Positions 31,572 through 42,499 of a stretch of DNA of 64,000 nucleotides are shown here, piece after piece; the stretch's first letter is position 1; each line of letters begins with the position of its first letter. Both the position numbers and the translations under genes were made by a program. Origin of the DNA: Epichloe hybrida (Eukaryota > Ascomycota > Sordariomycetes > Hypocreales > Clavicipitaceae); NCBI GenBank assembly GCA_019022495.1, contig JAFEKR010000029.1:310001-374000 (forward strand), given 5' to 3'. A model generated the notes under the pieces. That model was given only the letters and a program-made list of their open reading frames with translations. It was not told the DNA's origin and did not search any database.

Positions 31572-33134
31572 TCAGAGAGCCTCGCCATCATTCCGACCCC
31601 AGAGCTTGACTGTCCGATCATGACCACCGCTCACTATCCATTTCCCATCCCTGCTATAATCTACACTTGCCACTGGCCCCGTGTGGCCGCTCAAAGTCTG
31701 CACCAAGGTCCAGTCGTCGGCTGAGAAAATCTTGACGTTTTTGTCAAATCCGCTAGACACAAAGAAAGTGCCTGATTTCTTTGGAATCTGTGCTCCCTTT
31801 TCATCCACACCTGGTGGAGTTCCGTCCAGAGGGTCGTCCAGTCCTTTGAACCACCGCATATCTGAGACGGCGCTGGTGTGAGCACCAATACCGCCTGTAC
31901 GTTGCACCTTGCGAACGTCCCAGCATTTGATCCATCCATCTGCTGATCCGGACAAAACTCTGTGGCCGTCTGAGCTCCAGTCAAGTGCATGAATAGGTTT
32001 GATGTGACCGTCGAGGTGGCCGTCTAGGATCATGACAGTCCTTCCAGATCTCAAGTCCCAGATACGGCCAATGCTGTCCAAGCCAGCACTCGCCAATAGT
32101 GAACCGTCTGTGTTGAAGCTCACAGCATACACACCGCGCGAGTGTCCTTCCTGAAGAAGCACCTCGGCTGTGCTCTCTACATCCCAGAGCCTCCAAGAAG
32201 TGTCTTTAGAGGCCGAGGCCAGATAGCGACCAGATGGATGGAATTCGACACGGCAGACGCGCTGCGAGTGTCCCTGCAACGTAGACAACGGGGTATCCTG
32301 ATTCAATGACCACAGTTGTACTAGTCCCTCGGCTCCGCCAGAGGCCAAATTGACTGAGTCGGGAGAAACCCCCCTTTCTGGTAACGTAGCTCCAGGAAAC
32401 CAAGATAGACCGCTGATCCTGTTTGTGTGGCCACGAAGACTCATCTTCTCAGACAAGGTTGGTATTTCGACTAATTTGACTTGCCCGCCCCAATTGCCCA
32501 CAGCCACAAGCTCTCCATTCGGGGATATTCTCGTCATGCTGATGTTCCTTTCTCCGACAGTCTGACTGCCCTGGAGTTCAAACGCTTGAAGCTTCTCTTT
32601 GATTTGTTTCCTGAATTTGACCTGGGCTCGCAGAGAGATTGTCGCCTCCTGTTTCTGAAACGCGACTCTACGTTTGGCTCGGGGTAGCGAATATTCTGCA
32701 ATATTGATTCGGGCGTTCAGAAGTGTGTCACCTCCTCTAGAATAGAATTCCTCTTCTTCTTGCTCATCTGCCTCCCCCTCCGCCGGAGCGTCCTCCATGG
32801 TGATGTCGCCGTTCTCGAGGCCGCTCATTTCGGCTTGTATCGTCATCAACTCACGTAATCGATCGCGACGGTCGCCGGGGCCTTCTCCAAATAGTGTCAT
32901 GGGCTCCCCAATCTCTCGAAGCTTCGTGCGAACGCGGCCATCGTCTGTGGGCACGGCGATCGTAGCGGCTAGACGCTTTCGATTGAACTGATTCAGAATC
33001 GCCGAGGTTTTTTCAGCCGCAGCGCCTGGAACTGTTGTCATATCGTAGTCCTGGTCATCTTTGAGATCCTCCAGAGCAATGCCCGCAGGAGGTTCGGCAT
33101 CTTCCACGTATGCCTGACGCGATGGGTGCATCAT
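31572..33134 (-). CDS. PRP4: U4/U6 snRNP protein Prp4 (WD40)
   Basis: Prp4 is the WD40 subunit of the U4/U6 di-snRNP and the tri-snRNP in the spliceosome. The 520-residue frame has no intron. The N-terminal part holds the splicing-factor motif region ([25 protein letters not shown] then [20 protein letters not shown]) that binds Prp3. Seven WD40 repeats follow from about residue 210 ([62 protein letters not shown] and so on), ending [16 protein letters not shown]. It is divergent from psk1. Confidence 0.95.
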   Translation of the reverse strand: MMHPSRQAYVEDAEPPAGIALEDLKDDQDYDMTTVPGAAAEKTSAILNQFNRKRLAATIAVPTDDGRVRTKLREIGEPMTLFGEGPGDRRDRLRELMTIQAEMSGLENGDITMEDAPAEGEADEQEEEEFYSRGGDTLLNARINIAEYSLPRAKRRVAFQKQEATISLRAQVKFRKQIKEKLQAFELQGSQTVGERNISMTRISPNGELVAVGNWGGQVKLVEIPTLSEKMSLRGHTNRISGLSWFPGATLPERGVSPDSVNLASGGAEGLVQLWSLNQDTPLSTLQGHSQRVCRVEFHPSGRYLASASKDTSWRLWDVESTAEVLLQEGHSRGVYAVSFNTDGSLLASAGLDSIGRIWDLRSGRTVMILDGHLDGHIKPIHALDWSSDGHRVLSGSADGWIKCWDVRKVQRTGGIGAHTSAVSDMRWFKGLDDPLDGTPPGVDEKGAQIPKKSGTFFVSSGFDKNVKIFSADDWTLVQTLSGHTGPVASVDYSRDGKWIVSGGHDRTVKLWGRNDGEAL

Positions 33135-34340
33135 GATGGAGGTTGTCGCGAGCGACGAAACGCCCTCGGAGATGGTGACAGTATTCCTTCAGGATGCCTA
33201 CGGACGAGTAGACTTGCCTCCTTTTGTTTGGGCCCTACGAATTCGAAGAGTCACGTCGCGAGCTGCTGTGAACTTTTTGATTTATCGGGGTTGATGGATT
33301 GATGTTGCAGTGGGACGTTGATGATGTAAAAAAAATAAGAACAGGCAAGCTTCAAGCCGCAGTGGGGCAATTTTAGACCTGACGGACACGTCCATAATAA
33401 AGTGTGATGCTTGCCAACTTGTGTTGAGGTTTAGCCGAGTATTGAAGACAAGAGCAGGCATTAAAGTAAGATTTACGGAGTACGCTCGCGCAGATACTTG
33501 GTATTTGTCAACTGCGCTGAAATGATCAAATCGTAATTCGCTTTCCATAATCAGCGCAGGATACATGTATAACATTAGTTGCGCCACCTTTCGTAATCCG
33601 TGCGGAATACCAAATTGATTACCCTGTGAACCTGTGGGTATTCAAACGACAAACGACAAACGACAGCTGGCCGCTGTCCTGTCGCTGCTGGCTGGACGGC
33701 ACCTTCCCTGTTGGTGCATTCAGTGTTCTCGGACTTGGCAGGCCAGATCTGACCAAGAATATTACCAAGAATCCAGCTGACCAGTGACCACTGAATTGTC
33801 AAGGAATACGGAGTACGGAGCAGACGGAGTGCATGGCGGGGAAAAGCGAGAGTATTACAGGTGACGGGTTCAATGTTGTTTTCTCACTATTACCCAGATC
33901 GTCTTAGCCTCGAGCATGGCATGGCGGGAGACTTTGTGTTGTCGTGTTTTCAATAAAAAATGCTGCTCATTGGCGCCCCCTTCTCCTCCTTCTCCTCCTT
34001 CTCCTACTACCTACCCCTTTGCCCTTCACACCATTTGGTGAAGATCACGATTTCTCTCCATTCACGGCCCCCCCCCCCAATCGCCCTCCAATCTATCGTC
34101 CAATGCATATTCAAAAGCCCTTCCACATGCGAACTTCATTTTTCAAGTACCAGATGCGTGTTGCGGGCCACTACGAAATTCAGCTTCCATTCATTGCGGA
34201 GGAGCGCGCGGATCCAGAGCGACGACGGGGCTCACGTTGAACAATTCGCTTCGTCGCAAGTATCGTATCTCGACACGGCCCTTTCCCTTGACGCGGCTAC
34301 GATCAGTGCTTAGTGACACCAAAAACCCACCATCGAAATC
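33135..34340. promoter_or_regulatory. Divergent promoter region of PRP4 and psk1
   Basis: This 1.2-kb region separates two divergent genes. It carries two exact TACGGAGTA motifs (33474-33482, 33807-33815), a TTCTCCTCC repeat (about 33980-34005) and a C run (34069-34077) in the probable psk1 leader. Confidence 0.45.
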
Positions 34341-35885
34341 ATGATAAGCCCTGCGCCAGCCGCTCGCTCCGTGATGCGAGGCTTCACGGGCACGCCCGTC
34401 ACTTCGGGAGACGAAGATTCCGATAATGGCGCGCGCGAAACCCCGAGCCTGGGCCCTCGCCGAGGACGGACTCGGCTGGATGATGTTGTCAGTGCCAATT
34501 GCAGTCCCGTTCTGCGTGCGGTGCCATCGCCCAGCGTTTCTGGTATTGCGAAACTGCGAATGCAAATGGACCATCTCAGCCTGGACGCGTCCTCACGATC
34601 AAGCTCTGTGGCCCGCAACGGAGGTCGCCCGGATCTCAGATCTGGGATGACGACAGAGATGAACAGCCGATCGCATAGTCGAGACGCAGCACCGAGTGAG
34701 GCCGGCAGCGAGAGCTCAGATTGTGCATCGACCAGCTACGAAGTCAACCTCGAGAATGACTTTGTCAGCGAGAGCCTCCGGGAGCGATCTGGCCTTGTCG
34801 AGGGTGGCCTGAACCCGAAGCGCAAGATGACATCTGAGGAGTTCGAATCCCTCCGCTGTCTCGGGAAAGGAACATACGGCACTGTGCTTCTCGTCAAACA
34901 GCGAGCAACGGGGAGGCTCTATGCCCAAAAGCAGCTGAAGAAAGCGTCGCTTGTGGTGCACAAGAAGCTGATTGAGCAGACAAAGACAGAGCGTCAAATA
35001 CTCGAGTCTGTGAACCGACACCCTTTCGTGGTGAAGCTGTACTATGCCTTTCAGGATCTTGAGAAACTGTATCTGATCCTCGAGTACGGGCAGGGAGGAG
35101 AACTCTTCACTCACCTCAACACGGAAAAGATGTTCTCTGAGACGGTAACAGCCTTTTACATGGCAGAAATGGTGCTCGCCATCTCTCACCTTCACAACGA
35201 CTTGGGCGTCGTGTACCGTGATCTCAAGCCAGAGAACTGTCTTTTGGATGCCGATGGTCATTTGCTTCTCACAGACTTTGGTCTGTCCAAAGTATCTGCT
35301 GAAACATCCGAGGACAGCTGCAACTCGATGCTCGGGACCGTCGAGTACATGGCACCTGAAGTGATTCTGGGCAAGAAGTACGGCCGAGCTGTTGACTGGT
35401 GGTCGTTTGGAGCTCTAGGATACGACCTCATGACAGGCAATCCTCCATTCCGCGGCCAGAGCCACGCCAAGATACAGGAAAACATTGTCAAGCAGAAACT
35501 CGTGTTGCCCTATTTCTTGAGCCCCGATGCCAAAGATTTGCTCACACGCCTGCTCCGGAAAGAACCCCACAAGAGACTGGGCTCCTGCATGCCAAAGGAT
35601 CTACAGACTCTCAGAAAGCACAGATTCTTCCGCAAGATAGACTGGAAGAAGCTGGAAGCCCGTGAGCTGGAGCCCCCCATTCAGCCCGTCATTACCGATC
35701 CCGAGCTCGCAGAGAACTTTGCTCCGGAATTCACTGAGCTGGCCCTCAGCCCCGTGCTGAACAGCAAGGATGCATGGCCCATGCCTCCCGGGTCGAGCAA
35801 GGACGATGTCTTTGGTGGCTTCAGCTTTGTGGCATCCACGAGCCTGCTTGAAAGCAGCATGCTTTCTGTGGCCGATGGGGCATAA
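34341..35885 (+). CDS. psk1: S6K-like AGC protein kinase Psk1
   Basis: Psk1 is a TORC1-controlled kinase of the ribosomal-S6-kinase type, with ribosomal protein S6 as known target in fission yeast. The frame is intronless with 514 residues. Residues 1-160 are Ser-rich. The kinase domain is at about 168-430: GKGTYGTV (175-182), the ATP Lys in AQKQL (197), YRDLKPEN (292-299) and DFG (312-314), then the activation loop SCNSMLGTVEYMAPE. The last part is the AGC C-terminal tail, ending in a hydrophobic motif FGGFSFV (491-497) with a Ser at the TOR phospho-site. The T-loop phospho-residue is Ser-329 rather than the more usual Thr. A second, different S6K-related kinase (SCH9) lies 6.6 kb downstream. 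Confidence 0.9.
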   Translation: MISPAPAARSVMRGFTGTPVTSGDEDSDNGARETPSLGPRRGRTRLDDVVSANCSPVLRAVPSPSVSGIAKLRMQMDHLSLDASSRSSSVARNGGRPDLRSGMTTEMNSRSHSRDAAPSEAGSESSDCASTSYEVNLENDFVSESLRERSGLVEGGLNPKRKMTSEEFESLRCLGKGTYGTVLLVKQRATGRLYAQKQLKKASLVVHKKLIEQTKTERQILESVNRHPFVVKLYYAFQDLEKLYLILEYGQGGELFTHLNTEKMFSETVTAFYMAEMVLAISHLHNDLGVVYRDLKPENCLLDADGHLLLTDFGLSKVSAETSEDSCNSMLGTVEYMAPEVILGKKYGRAVDWWSFGALGYDLMTGNPPFRGQSHAKIQENIVKQKLVLPYFLSPDAKDLLTRLLRKEPHKRLGSCMPKDLQTLRKHRFFRKIDWKKLEARELEPPIQPVITDPELAENFAPEFTELALSPVLNSKDAWPMPPGSSKDDVFGGFSFVASTSLLESSMLSVADGA

Positions 35886-38094
35886 ATCGTCTGCGCTTCG
35901 ACATGCCATTTGCCCTACAGCAACCAAACCAGTCTGGCCTAGATTTGAGGAGTTGAATGAGTGAGCCGGAAAAGACAGTTTTCCCCGAGAAATGAATCAT
36001 TGCTTCTCTATCTCTTGACCCTTTATGTCGGTTTTCTTTTCATTCCCTCATGTCTTTTAGACGTCCTTGTGTGTCCGGTTTCCAACCCCATCCTCGAGCG
36101 AATGGATGGCCGAGAGACATGGATGTGCCAGATGATTCCTGCGCCTCGCATGCATACGTCATGAAAAGCCGGCAATTGCATTGATGCCTGTCATACATAC
36201 ATACATACATACATACATACATACATACAAGCCCCTCTTTCTACCAAACAGCAACCTAATCTATACCCCGACAAACCCTCGATTTACCTGGATAAACGGG
36301 GCAATCAGAGACAAGGTTGACCGGAAACGGATGACGAAGAGCTATGTACAATAAAGGATAGAAAATCCAGCAGTGATAATAGAAATTGGTATTTTCTGGG
36401 AGCCGGGGGGGGGGCGGAGAGGAGAGACTACTCCGCGTGCTGCCGCCAAGGTGACTCTGCCTTCAACATGAAGGGTGCGTGATGCAACCAACACCCGTGC
36501 CGCTGAAACAGTGTGACGAGTCCTTCTTCCTTGCCAAAAGTGCTTCGTGAAACATGTGCGTGCAGGCAGGATGGTTGCCTTGAGCAATCAAGGTACGGTA
36601 CGGAGGACGGCTTATTACTCGGTAAGAGACTCGTTGTGAAGTGTTTCAACACAGCACACAGAAACACAAACACTTTGAATACGCTACAGCTTCTGTTTTG
36701 TCCCCAGGCCGATACGGACGTTACACCTCACACCTCGTGCCATCTGCCGCGGGATACCGTGGATCATGCAATTCGTTTCATTGCTGTGTAAACAAATGGC
36801 GTCTTGTCCGTTGCCGCCCCTTCCCGCCTCTCACTCTCGCATCCCGAGTATATAAAGGGTCGGAAGTAGGCCATCAAAATGTACGTGTGCATTCACCACG
36901 ATGGAGCAGTATCACCACATCACACAGGTTTGGCCTTTTGGCTTTGCGCCGGATTATCGTGGTTGCGATTACATGACAAGAAAAGGAAAACTTGCGTAAT
37001 TGCCCTCATCACTGTGACTGTGCACTGGCTGTTTTTCCTTTTCCCATCGTATTCATGTGCAGAGAGGAGAAACGGGAGGGGGGGTGCAGCGGTTCAATAC
37101 CATGTGTTGTGGGCGCAACAAGGATTTCAGGCTAATATATCACGATGAGTATCAAGACTGTGGAGTATTACGGAGTACGTGCATACGGAGTACGGATTAC
37201 GGATTAGGCTGGACAGTAATACGCGGAATGAGATGGATGCCGTGCTGTTTGGTTGATGGCGGCTGAGGCGCGGCAGTTCTCATGGCACTCGCTTCCCAGG
37301 TGCCGCCGCATCCTTGAGATGAAGAAGCAAGAATTGAAGCGCCCACCCGATATTATACATACATGTATGTGGTGGTGTCGGATCGGATTGCTCGGCGGCA
37401 TCACATGAGGCGCAGTCTGTGACTGCAGGGGCCTTGTCCTGGCATGCGTCTTACACAACCTTTAGTCATCCCTGGAAACGACCGCTGCGGATGGAAACAG
37501 GCCAGAGAGCAATGCGAATTCATGTTTTTTTTTTATACGCATGAGTACGGAGTACTCGGTATGTTAGCCACGAGTTGTCGCCGGCTGATCTGCCATCCAT
37601 CGATGCGGTATTACTGAAAATGCACAGTGAGAGCTGATTGATCGTGCCCATGGTTTCTTTAACAAACGACGGCACAGACTCATATTTACCGGGTGTCTTG
37701 GTTAAACGCCTGCCCTGATTCGTCCCCAAACAACCATCATCTTCTCCCAAGTTTTAGAAACCTTGTTCTCATCGCAAGGGGGGGGGGGGGTGTACGTACA
37801 TGGATACGCCCATAGCCTTGGGCACATTCTTAATATGGCGGAGTGCTCCGTATTGCAGTATTGCATCGCTCCAGCCCAGGGGGTTGTATTCGTAATCATG
37901 ACTGCTGGAGTAGTATATCTTGTCTGTTATCGCCAATTCGAGGGAATAGTTCTGGCTTGGATGTTTTTTTGGGTGACACACAGGTCTGATCAAAACTTGC
38001 CACTTGACTCTTGTCATTTGTTTGCTCGAGACATCCACTCTGTCTCGAACTGTTTATTTCATGAAGATCGGCCGGGTCTAGTGTCGAACCCATT
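35886..38094. other. Gene-free region of about 2.2 kb
   Basis: No gene is supported. The region holds a CATA microsatellite (36192-36228), three exact TACGGAGTA motifs (37169-37177, 37184-37192, 37546-37554) and a G run (37780-37791). Part of it must be the psk1 3' flank and the promoter of the DOMON gene. Confidence 0.5.
36192..36228. repeat. CATA tetranucleotide microsatellite
   Basis: About nine tandem CATA units, about 310 nt downstream of the psk1 stop codon and probably outside any gene. Confidence 0.9.
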
Positions 38095-39553
38095 ATGAGA
38101 ATCCCAAAAGCCATCGCCGGCGCCGCAGTCGCTGCGTGTAAGTGTGCTCTCGATGCATTCGCCTGCAGCTATTCATCTCCATATCCACACCACGCCCGCT
38201 CAGCAGTCATGTATCCTGCAAGAAGCTAACGGATTGACGCCTTATACAGTTGCTTCGACCGCCGAGGCGGGCCTGGCATCAGTCTGTGCGGACAGCAACG
38301 ATGTTTGCTTCCAATGGGGAGCTCCACGAGCAGCCACGAGCTCAGGGTCCGGCAACGTGTATTTCCAGCTTCGAGCACCAGCTTCCTATGCATGGTTCGC
38401 GTTAGGGACTGGATCTTCTATGCGGGGATCCAGCATGTTCGTGGTGTATAACAACGGAAAAAACAACGTGACTCTCAGCACAAGGCGCGGCCAGGGCCAT
38501 ATCATGCCTGAGCATGCAGCGCGTTCCGATGTCGAGTTGCTCGAGGGCTCGGGAATTGTCGGCGGAAACATGGTGGCCAATGTCCGATGCACTGGATGCT
38601 CTGACATGGACATCAGCAGCTCCTCAAAGTGGATTTCTGCGTGGAAAAAGGGCTCTCCCCTCGACTCGTCCAGTCTTTCCGCGGCCATCGATGTTCACGA
38701 TGGCCACAGTCAGTTCTCCGTCAATCTTAAACAAGCAAGCATCGCCTCGGATTCGAACCCTTTTGTCTCTACATCCAAGAATGGAGTATCCGCAGGATCC
38801 AGCGGCGATACTGGAGCATCTACAGGATCCAGCGGCGATACTGGAGCATCTGCAGGATCCAGCGGCAGTACTGGAGTTGTGGCTGGGCCAAGTGGTGATC
38901 CAAACCAAGATCTACTGACCGCGCACGGTGTGGTCATGGCTATTGTTTTTATTGCAGGCTATCCGATCGGATCGTCTCTTATGCCACTGATTGGAAACTG
39001 GATCCTCCATGCTAGCTGGCAGTTCCTTGCCTTCCTCGGGATGTGGGCCGGATTTGGTATCGGATACACTGTTGCCTCTCGAAATGGCGTCGTAAGTTGC
39101 GATTGCTTTGCCCTCAAGATATTTGTGTGGTTTCGTGTTTCTCTGTACGTCTCTAACGTCTATCTGGTGCAGTTATTTGCGGACAAACATACGAGGCTTG
39201 GAGTTATTGTCTGTGCATTGATGGGAATACAGCCCGTTCTGGGCTGGCTTCACCATCTGCAATACGTCAAGACCCAGCGTCGTGGCGCCTTCAGTTACGT
39301 TCACATATGGTACGGACGCGGGTTGATGATTCTCGGCATTGTCAATGGCGGGCTCGGATTGCAAGCTGCCAACCCATCTACTCGGTTCATCGTTGCGTAC
39401 TCGGTGATTGCAGGAATTACTTCGATCATATACACTGCCTCCATCACTGTCGGCATGTCCAAGAGACGGAAGCAGTCTGCTGAGAAACGTACGGACTCAC
39501 CCTCCGTGTCAGACGGTGGCAGGCAACAGTATCTGTCGGGCCGGGCTGTGTAA
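38095..39553 (+). CDS. Secreted/membrane DOMON (CDH-cytochrome-like) plus cytochrome b561 protein
   Basis: This is a probable transmembrane electron-transfer protein: an extracellular haem-binding DOMON domain like the cytochrome part of cellobiose dehydrogenase, joined to a b561/ferric-reductase-like membrane domain. Exons 38095-38137, 38250-39091 and 39173-39553 give 421 residues. The start MRIPKAIAGAAVAAFASTAEA is a signal peptide completed only by splicing. The DOMON part holds YAWFALGTGSSMRGSSMFVV and Met/His candidates (SSMRG, GHIMPEHA). A Ser/Gly/Thr linker with three tandem repeats follows. The b561 region (LTAHGVVMAIVFIAGYPIGS, HTRLGVIVC, IHWYGR-like HIWYGRGLM) has paired His. The second intron is 81 nt with no stop, so unspliced mRNA would still read through. 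Confidence 0.85.
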
Positions 39554-40198
39554 AAAAAAAATGCTGTGTAAGAGAAAAAAAAAAATTGCTTAATCAGCCG
39601 CGTTGGGCCTTTGTTTAGTAGTGTAGCGCACGAACTGAAGAACGACGAACCCTTCGGAGACGAGGAAGAAATGGACAGTGAAGTAAAGTGTAAAAATAAA
39701 AAATAAAAATAAAAACCCCCAAGATCACTACCGTGGGAAAGCGTCCGAGACGTCCGAGAGAGCCTGTGACCTTGCCTCATTTCATCCCCGCCGTTTGTCA
39801 CTACATAACTAGCTCATGTCTGTGTCGATCAAGGCTTCCAAGAGTAAGATACTGTAGCCATTGCCCCGTTGTAGCTGAAGTCGCTTGCCAATTAAAACGC
39901 AGTCGTCGCGACAAAATTACATCACCACTCGTCACCACTCGCTCCACGTTGCTGCCAAGATTGCCTGGAGAGCAGGTCACGTGATGCCAGTTGCATCGCT
40001 GCATGTTTACGGACGTGATCCTGACTCCTCCAGCAGCCAGCCAGCCAGCCAGCCAGCCGGTCACGCCTGAGGCAGCAAATTACAGTGCTGCGACCCAGCA
40101 GCCCCGGAAATCGACATCACGATTTTCACAAAACACTCAGCCCATACTCCCCGCCCCCAGTTCAGGGATCCCCATTGAGCAACTCCCAGCCATTCAAA
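39554..40198. other. Gap upstream of ATP14
   Basis: The region has A runs just after the DOMON gene and an AGCC tandem repeat at about 40034-40060, shortly before the ATP14 start. Confidence 0.5.
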
Positions 40199-40857
40199 AT
40201 GCTCAGCCAACTGTCCAGGGCCACGGTGAGTGCATGATTATTCCTTTCTAGCATTTTTGATCGCTGCCATGATGGCCGCAAGCCAGCCACGGCACTCGAC
40301 GGAAGCTCCGACTGACCGATTCAAAAGCGCACCACCTCGGCCGTTGCCGCCGTCGCTCGAGTTGCCAGAGGCAATGTCCTTCAGGTCCGTGGCTTCATTG
40401 CCCCGACCGTTTCCCGAAAAGGTAAGAATGAAGGTCCATGTCTATTCTGTTCTCCTGCTTGTCTTGTCTACACCATCATTAGAGACGGATGACACGAGTC
40501 GAAAAAAAAGAAAAAAACATGTAGTCAAGACTAGACCTCTTGTCGTATGGATGCCAATGGTTTGCTGACAAAACGTTCGTCTTTCTAGCCGACTTCGTTC
40601 AGGAGCTCTACCTAAAGGAGCTCAAGGCCTACAAGACGCCTACTGTGAAGGAGTCCGATGCCGATGGCCACGTCCAGACTTTCTCCATGCCCAAGACGCC
40701 TGCCTCTCCCGAAGAGTCCGATATCGCCAGCAACCTGAAGGAGTACGAGAGCATGGCTGTCGAGATTGAGGGACAAGATGCCACCCAAAGCCAGGGCGGC
40801 GCTGCCATTCTTCCCGACTGGCTCGAGACCGAGGATGACGACGAAGCCAGCCACTAA
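40199..40857 (+). CDS. ATP14: Mitochondrial F1Fo ATP synthase subunit h (Atp14)
   Basis: Subunit h is part of the peripheral stalk of mitochondrial ATP synthase. Exons 40199-40225, 40385-40421 and 40589-40857, with introns of 159 and 167 nt, give 110 residues. The spliced N-terminus MLSQLSRATVRGFIAPTVSR is an amphipathic mitochondrial presequence split over two tiny exons. The mature part begins ADFVQELYLKELKAYKTP, and QTFSMPKTPASPEESDIASNLKEYE is typical for fungal Atp14. It ends in an acidic tail. The splice sites (GTGAGT, GTAAGA, TTCAG, TTCTAG) are standard. Confidence 0.93.
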
Positions 40858-42499
40858 AGTGGCATCGGATCTGCGGAAAAACTGATATAGACCATTTACT
40901 TACCAACAAAGTTGTGGAGAGATGGGGAAACAAGTAGGCCTGGATGAAGGGTCTGGTTTGAACCGACGCAAAAGACCAGCGCAACGAACCGGGGGGGGGG
41001 GTTCTTTTTTTTTTTTCTGTTACATCATCCCTCTCCCAAATACAATGGGCGGCTCACAACTCGTCGAGAGACGTGTGCCGGCTCAAAAACAGGCAGGAGA
41101 AAGACAGAGTTAGGGGGGGCGGTGGTCAAGGTGGATGTGGTCGGTTGATAATCCTATTGTACATTTACCTCTTTTACAAGCCTCAACTAGGCGCGGGACT
41201 TCATCATTGCGAATGCTAAACAGACAAGGCAATTTCAAAACCCGAGTCACCTTTGTGTGGCCAACATGATCATGTCTCGCGATTAATGTGATGCTCTAGA
41301 ACATTTTCCACCCATGTTATGCATGATGAGCGCCATGACAAGATAGCGCCCGACAATGTCTATCATCGGGTGACTCCCATGTTTCCGTACTCCCTCGTTT
41401 CAAATGGTAGCCCCATCATCATGATGTCTGCAAGTCATGATGATCCTGCTGCACTGATAAATCACCGTTTTTCATACCCCCGCGTGTTCCCATCTGGAGA
41501 CGGCGAGACAGCTTACAAGTGATGAGAATTACCAGCAAGTTCAGAAGCAGATAGGAACGTGGTTCCCGACGTCATGCCAGCACCGTGGCGTGCAGACCAG
41601 GTTTTTCATCCTTGATGTAAGCCGCGACTGGGAAGTGTTTTGTTCTTGTAATAAAATACCATCATTAGTCGAGCGTCATCTTGCTCTTGATCATTCGCAG
41701 GAACTGAACTTGTAAACTTTTGATTTACTTCCCTTTCCTCGTCTTGGAGAACCCCGTATGCTCACAATCAGACATTTATCAAAAAAAGTTATTCTTTGTT
41801 GCCATAACAAGGGGTTATGCTCTTGGGTGTTCCGACAATCACCAACCCGCAAATATCTTTGTTCACATACATAAGACCATGCCTCCCTCTCTTGATGCCG
41901 CTAACCTCAGAGTGACATGACAGAGCAGCGAGAAGCAGTTGCACCCTCTTGTTACCTCCCAAGTCGGTTCTTCTGGTGTCCGGTTTACTGACTTTCAGTA
42001 AAAAGCCGGGCGAAGATAACCCCCGTATGTACAATGAGTCAATCGTTGTTAGCGACGATGTCTCCTTCGACACCAGTGAACCAAAAAAAAAAGGCAAAGA
42101 AAACGCCAAGAAGCCTCCAGCTAGTTTTCCTGTCAAGCGATGCCAATTGAACCAACAATAAGAAAGTATGAATATAACGACACACACGCACACACACGCA
42201 CACAAAAAAAAAAAAAAAAAAAAAGGGGGTAGCAAGTAAACCGCAAGCAAAACACACGGCATCAAACGGCAATACGGTAGCCGGTGATAAAAAAAAATCA
42301 AAAATCAAACAGCCAGGCCTCCCCAAATGCAGTATGACCAAGTAACCGTTTCATGCTGGAAGAGAGAGACTGTTTAGAATAGTAAAATGGGAGTACGGAA
42401 AGGATATTACGTGGTATGAAACTTAGTGACATGCGGTGAGATCTGCCATCTTTCTTTGGCATGTAGTGGCTATGAAAGATAGCCCTGGTCAAACATCGA
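40858..42499. other. Gap between ATP14 and SCH9
   Basis: A G run then a T run lies at about 40991-41013, and a CA-type repeat followed by a long A run at about 42179-42225. No supported gene over 1.6 kb. Confidence 0.5.
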
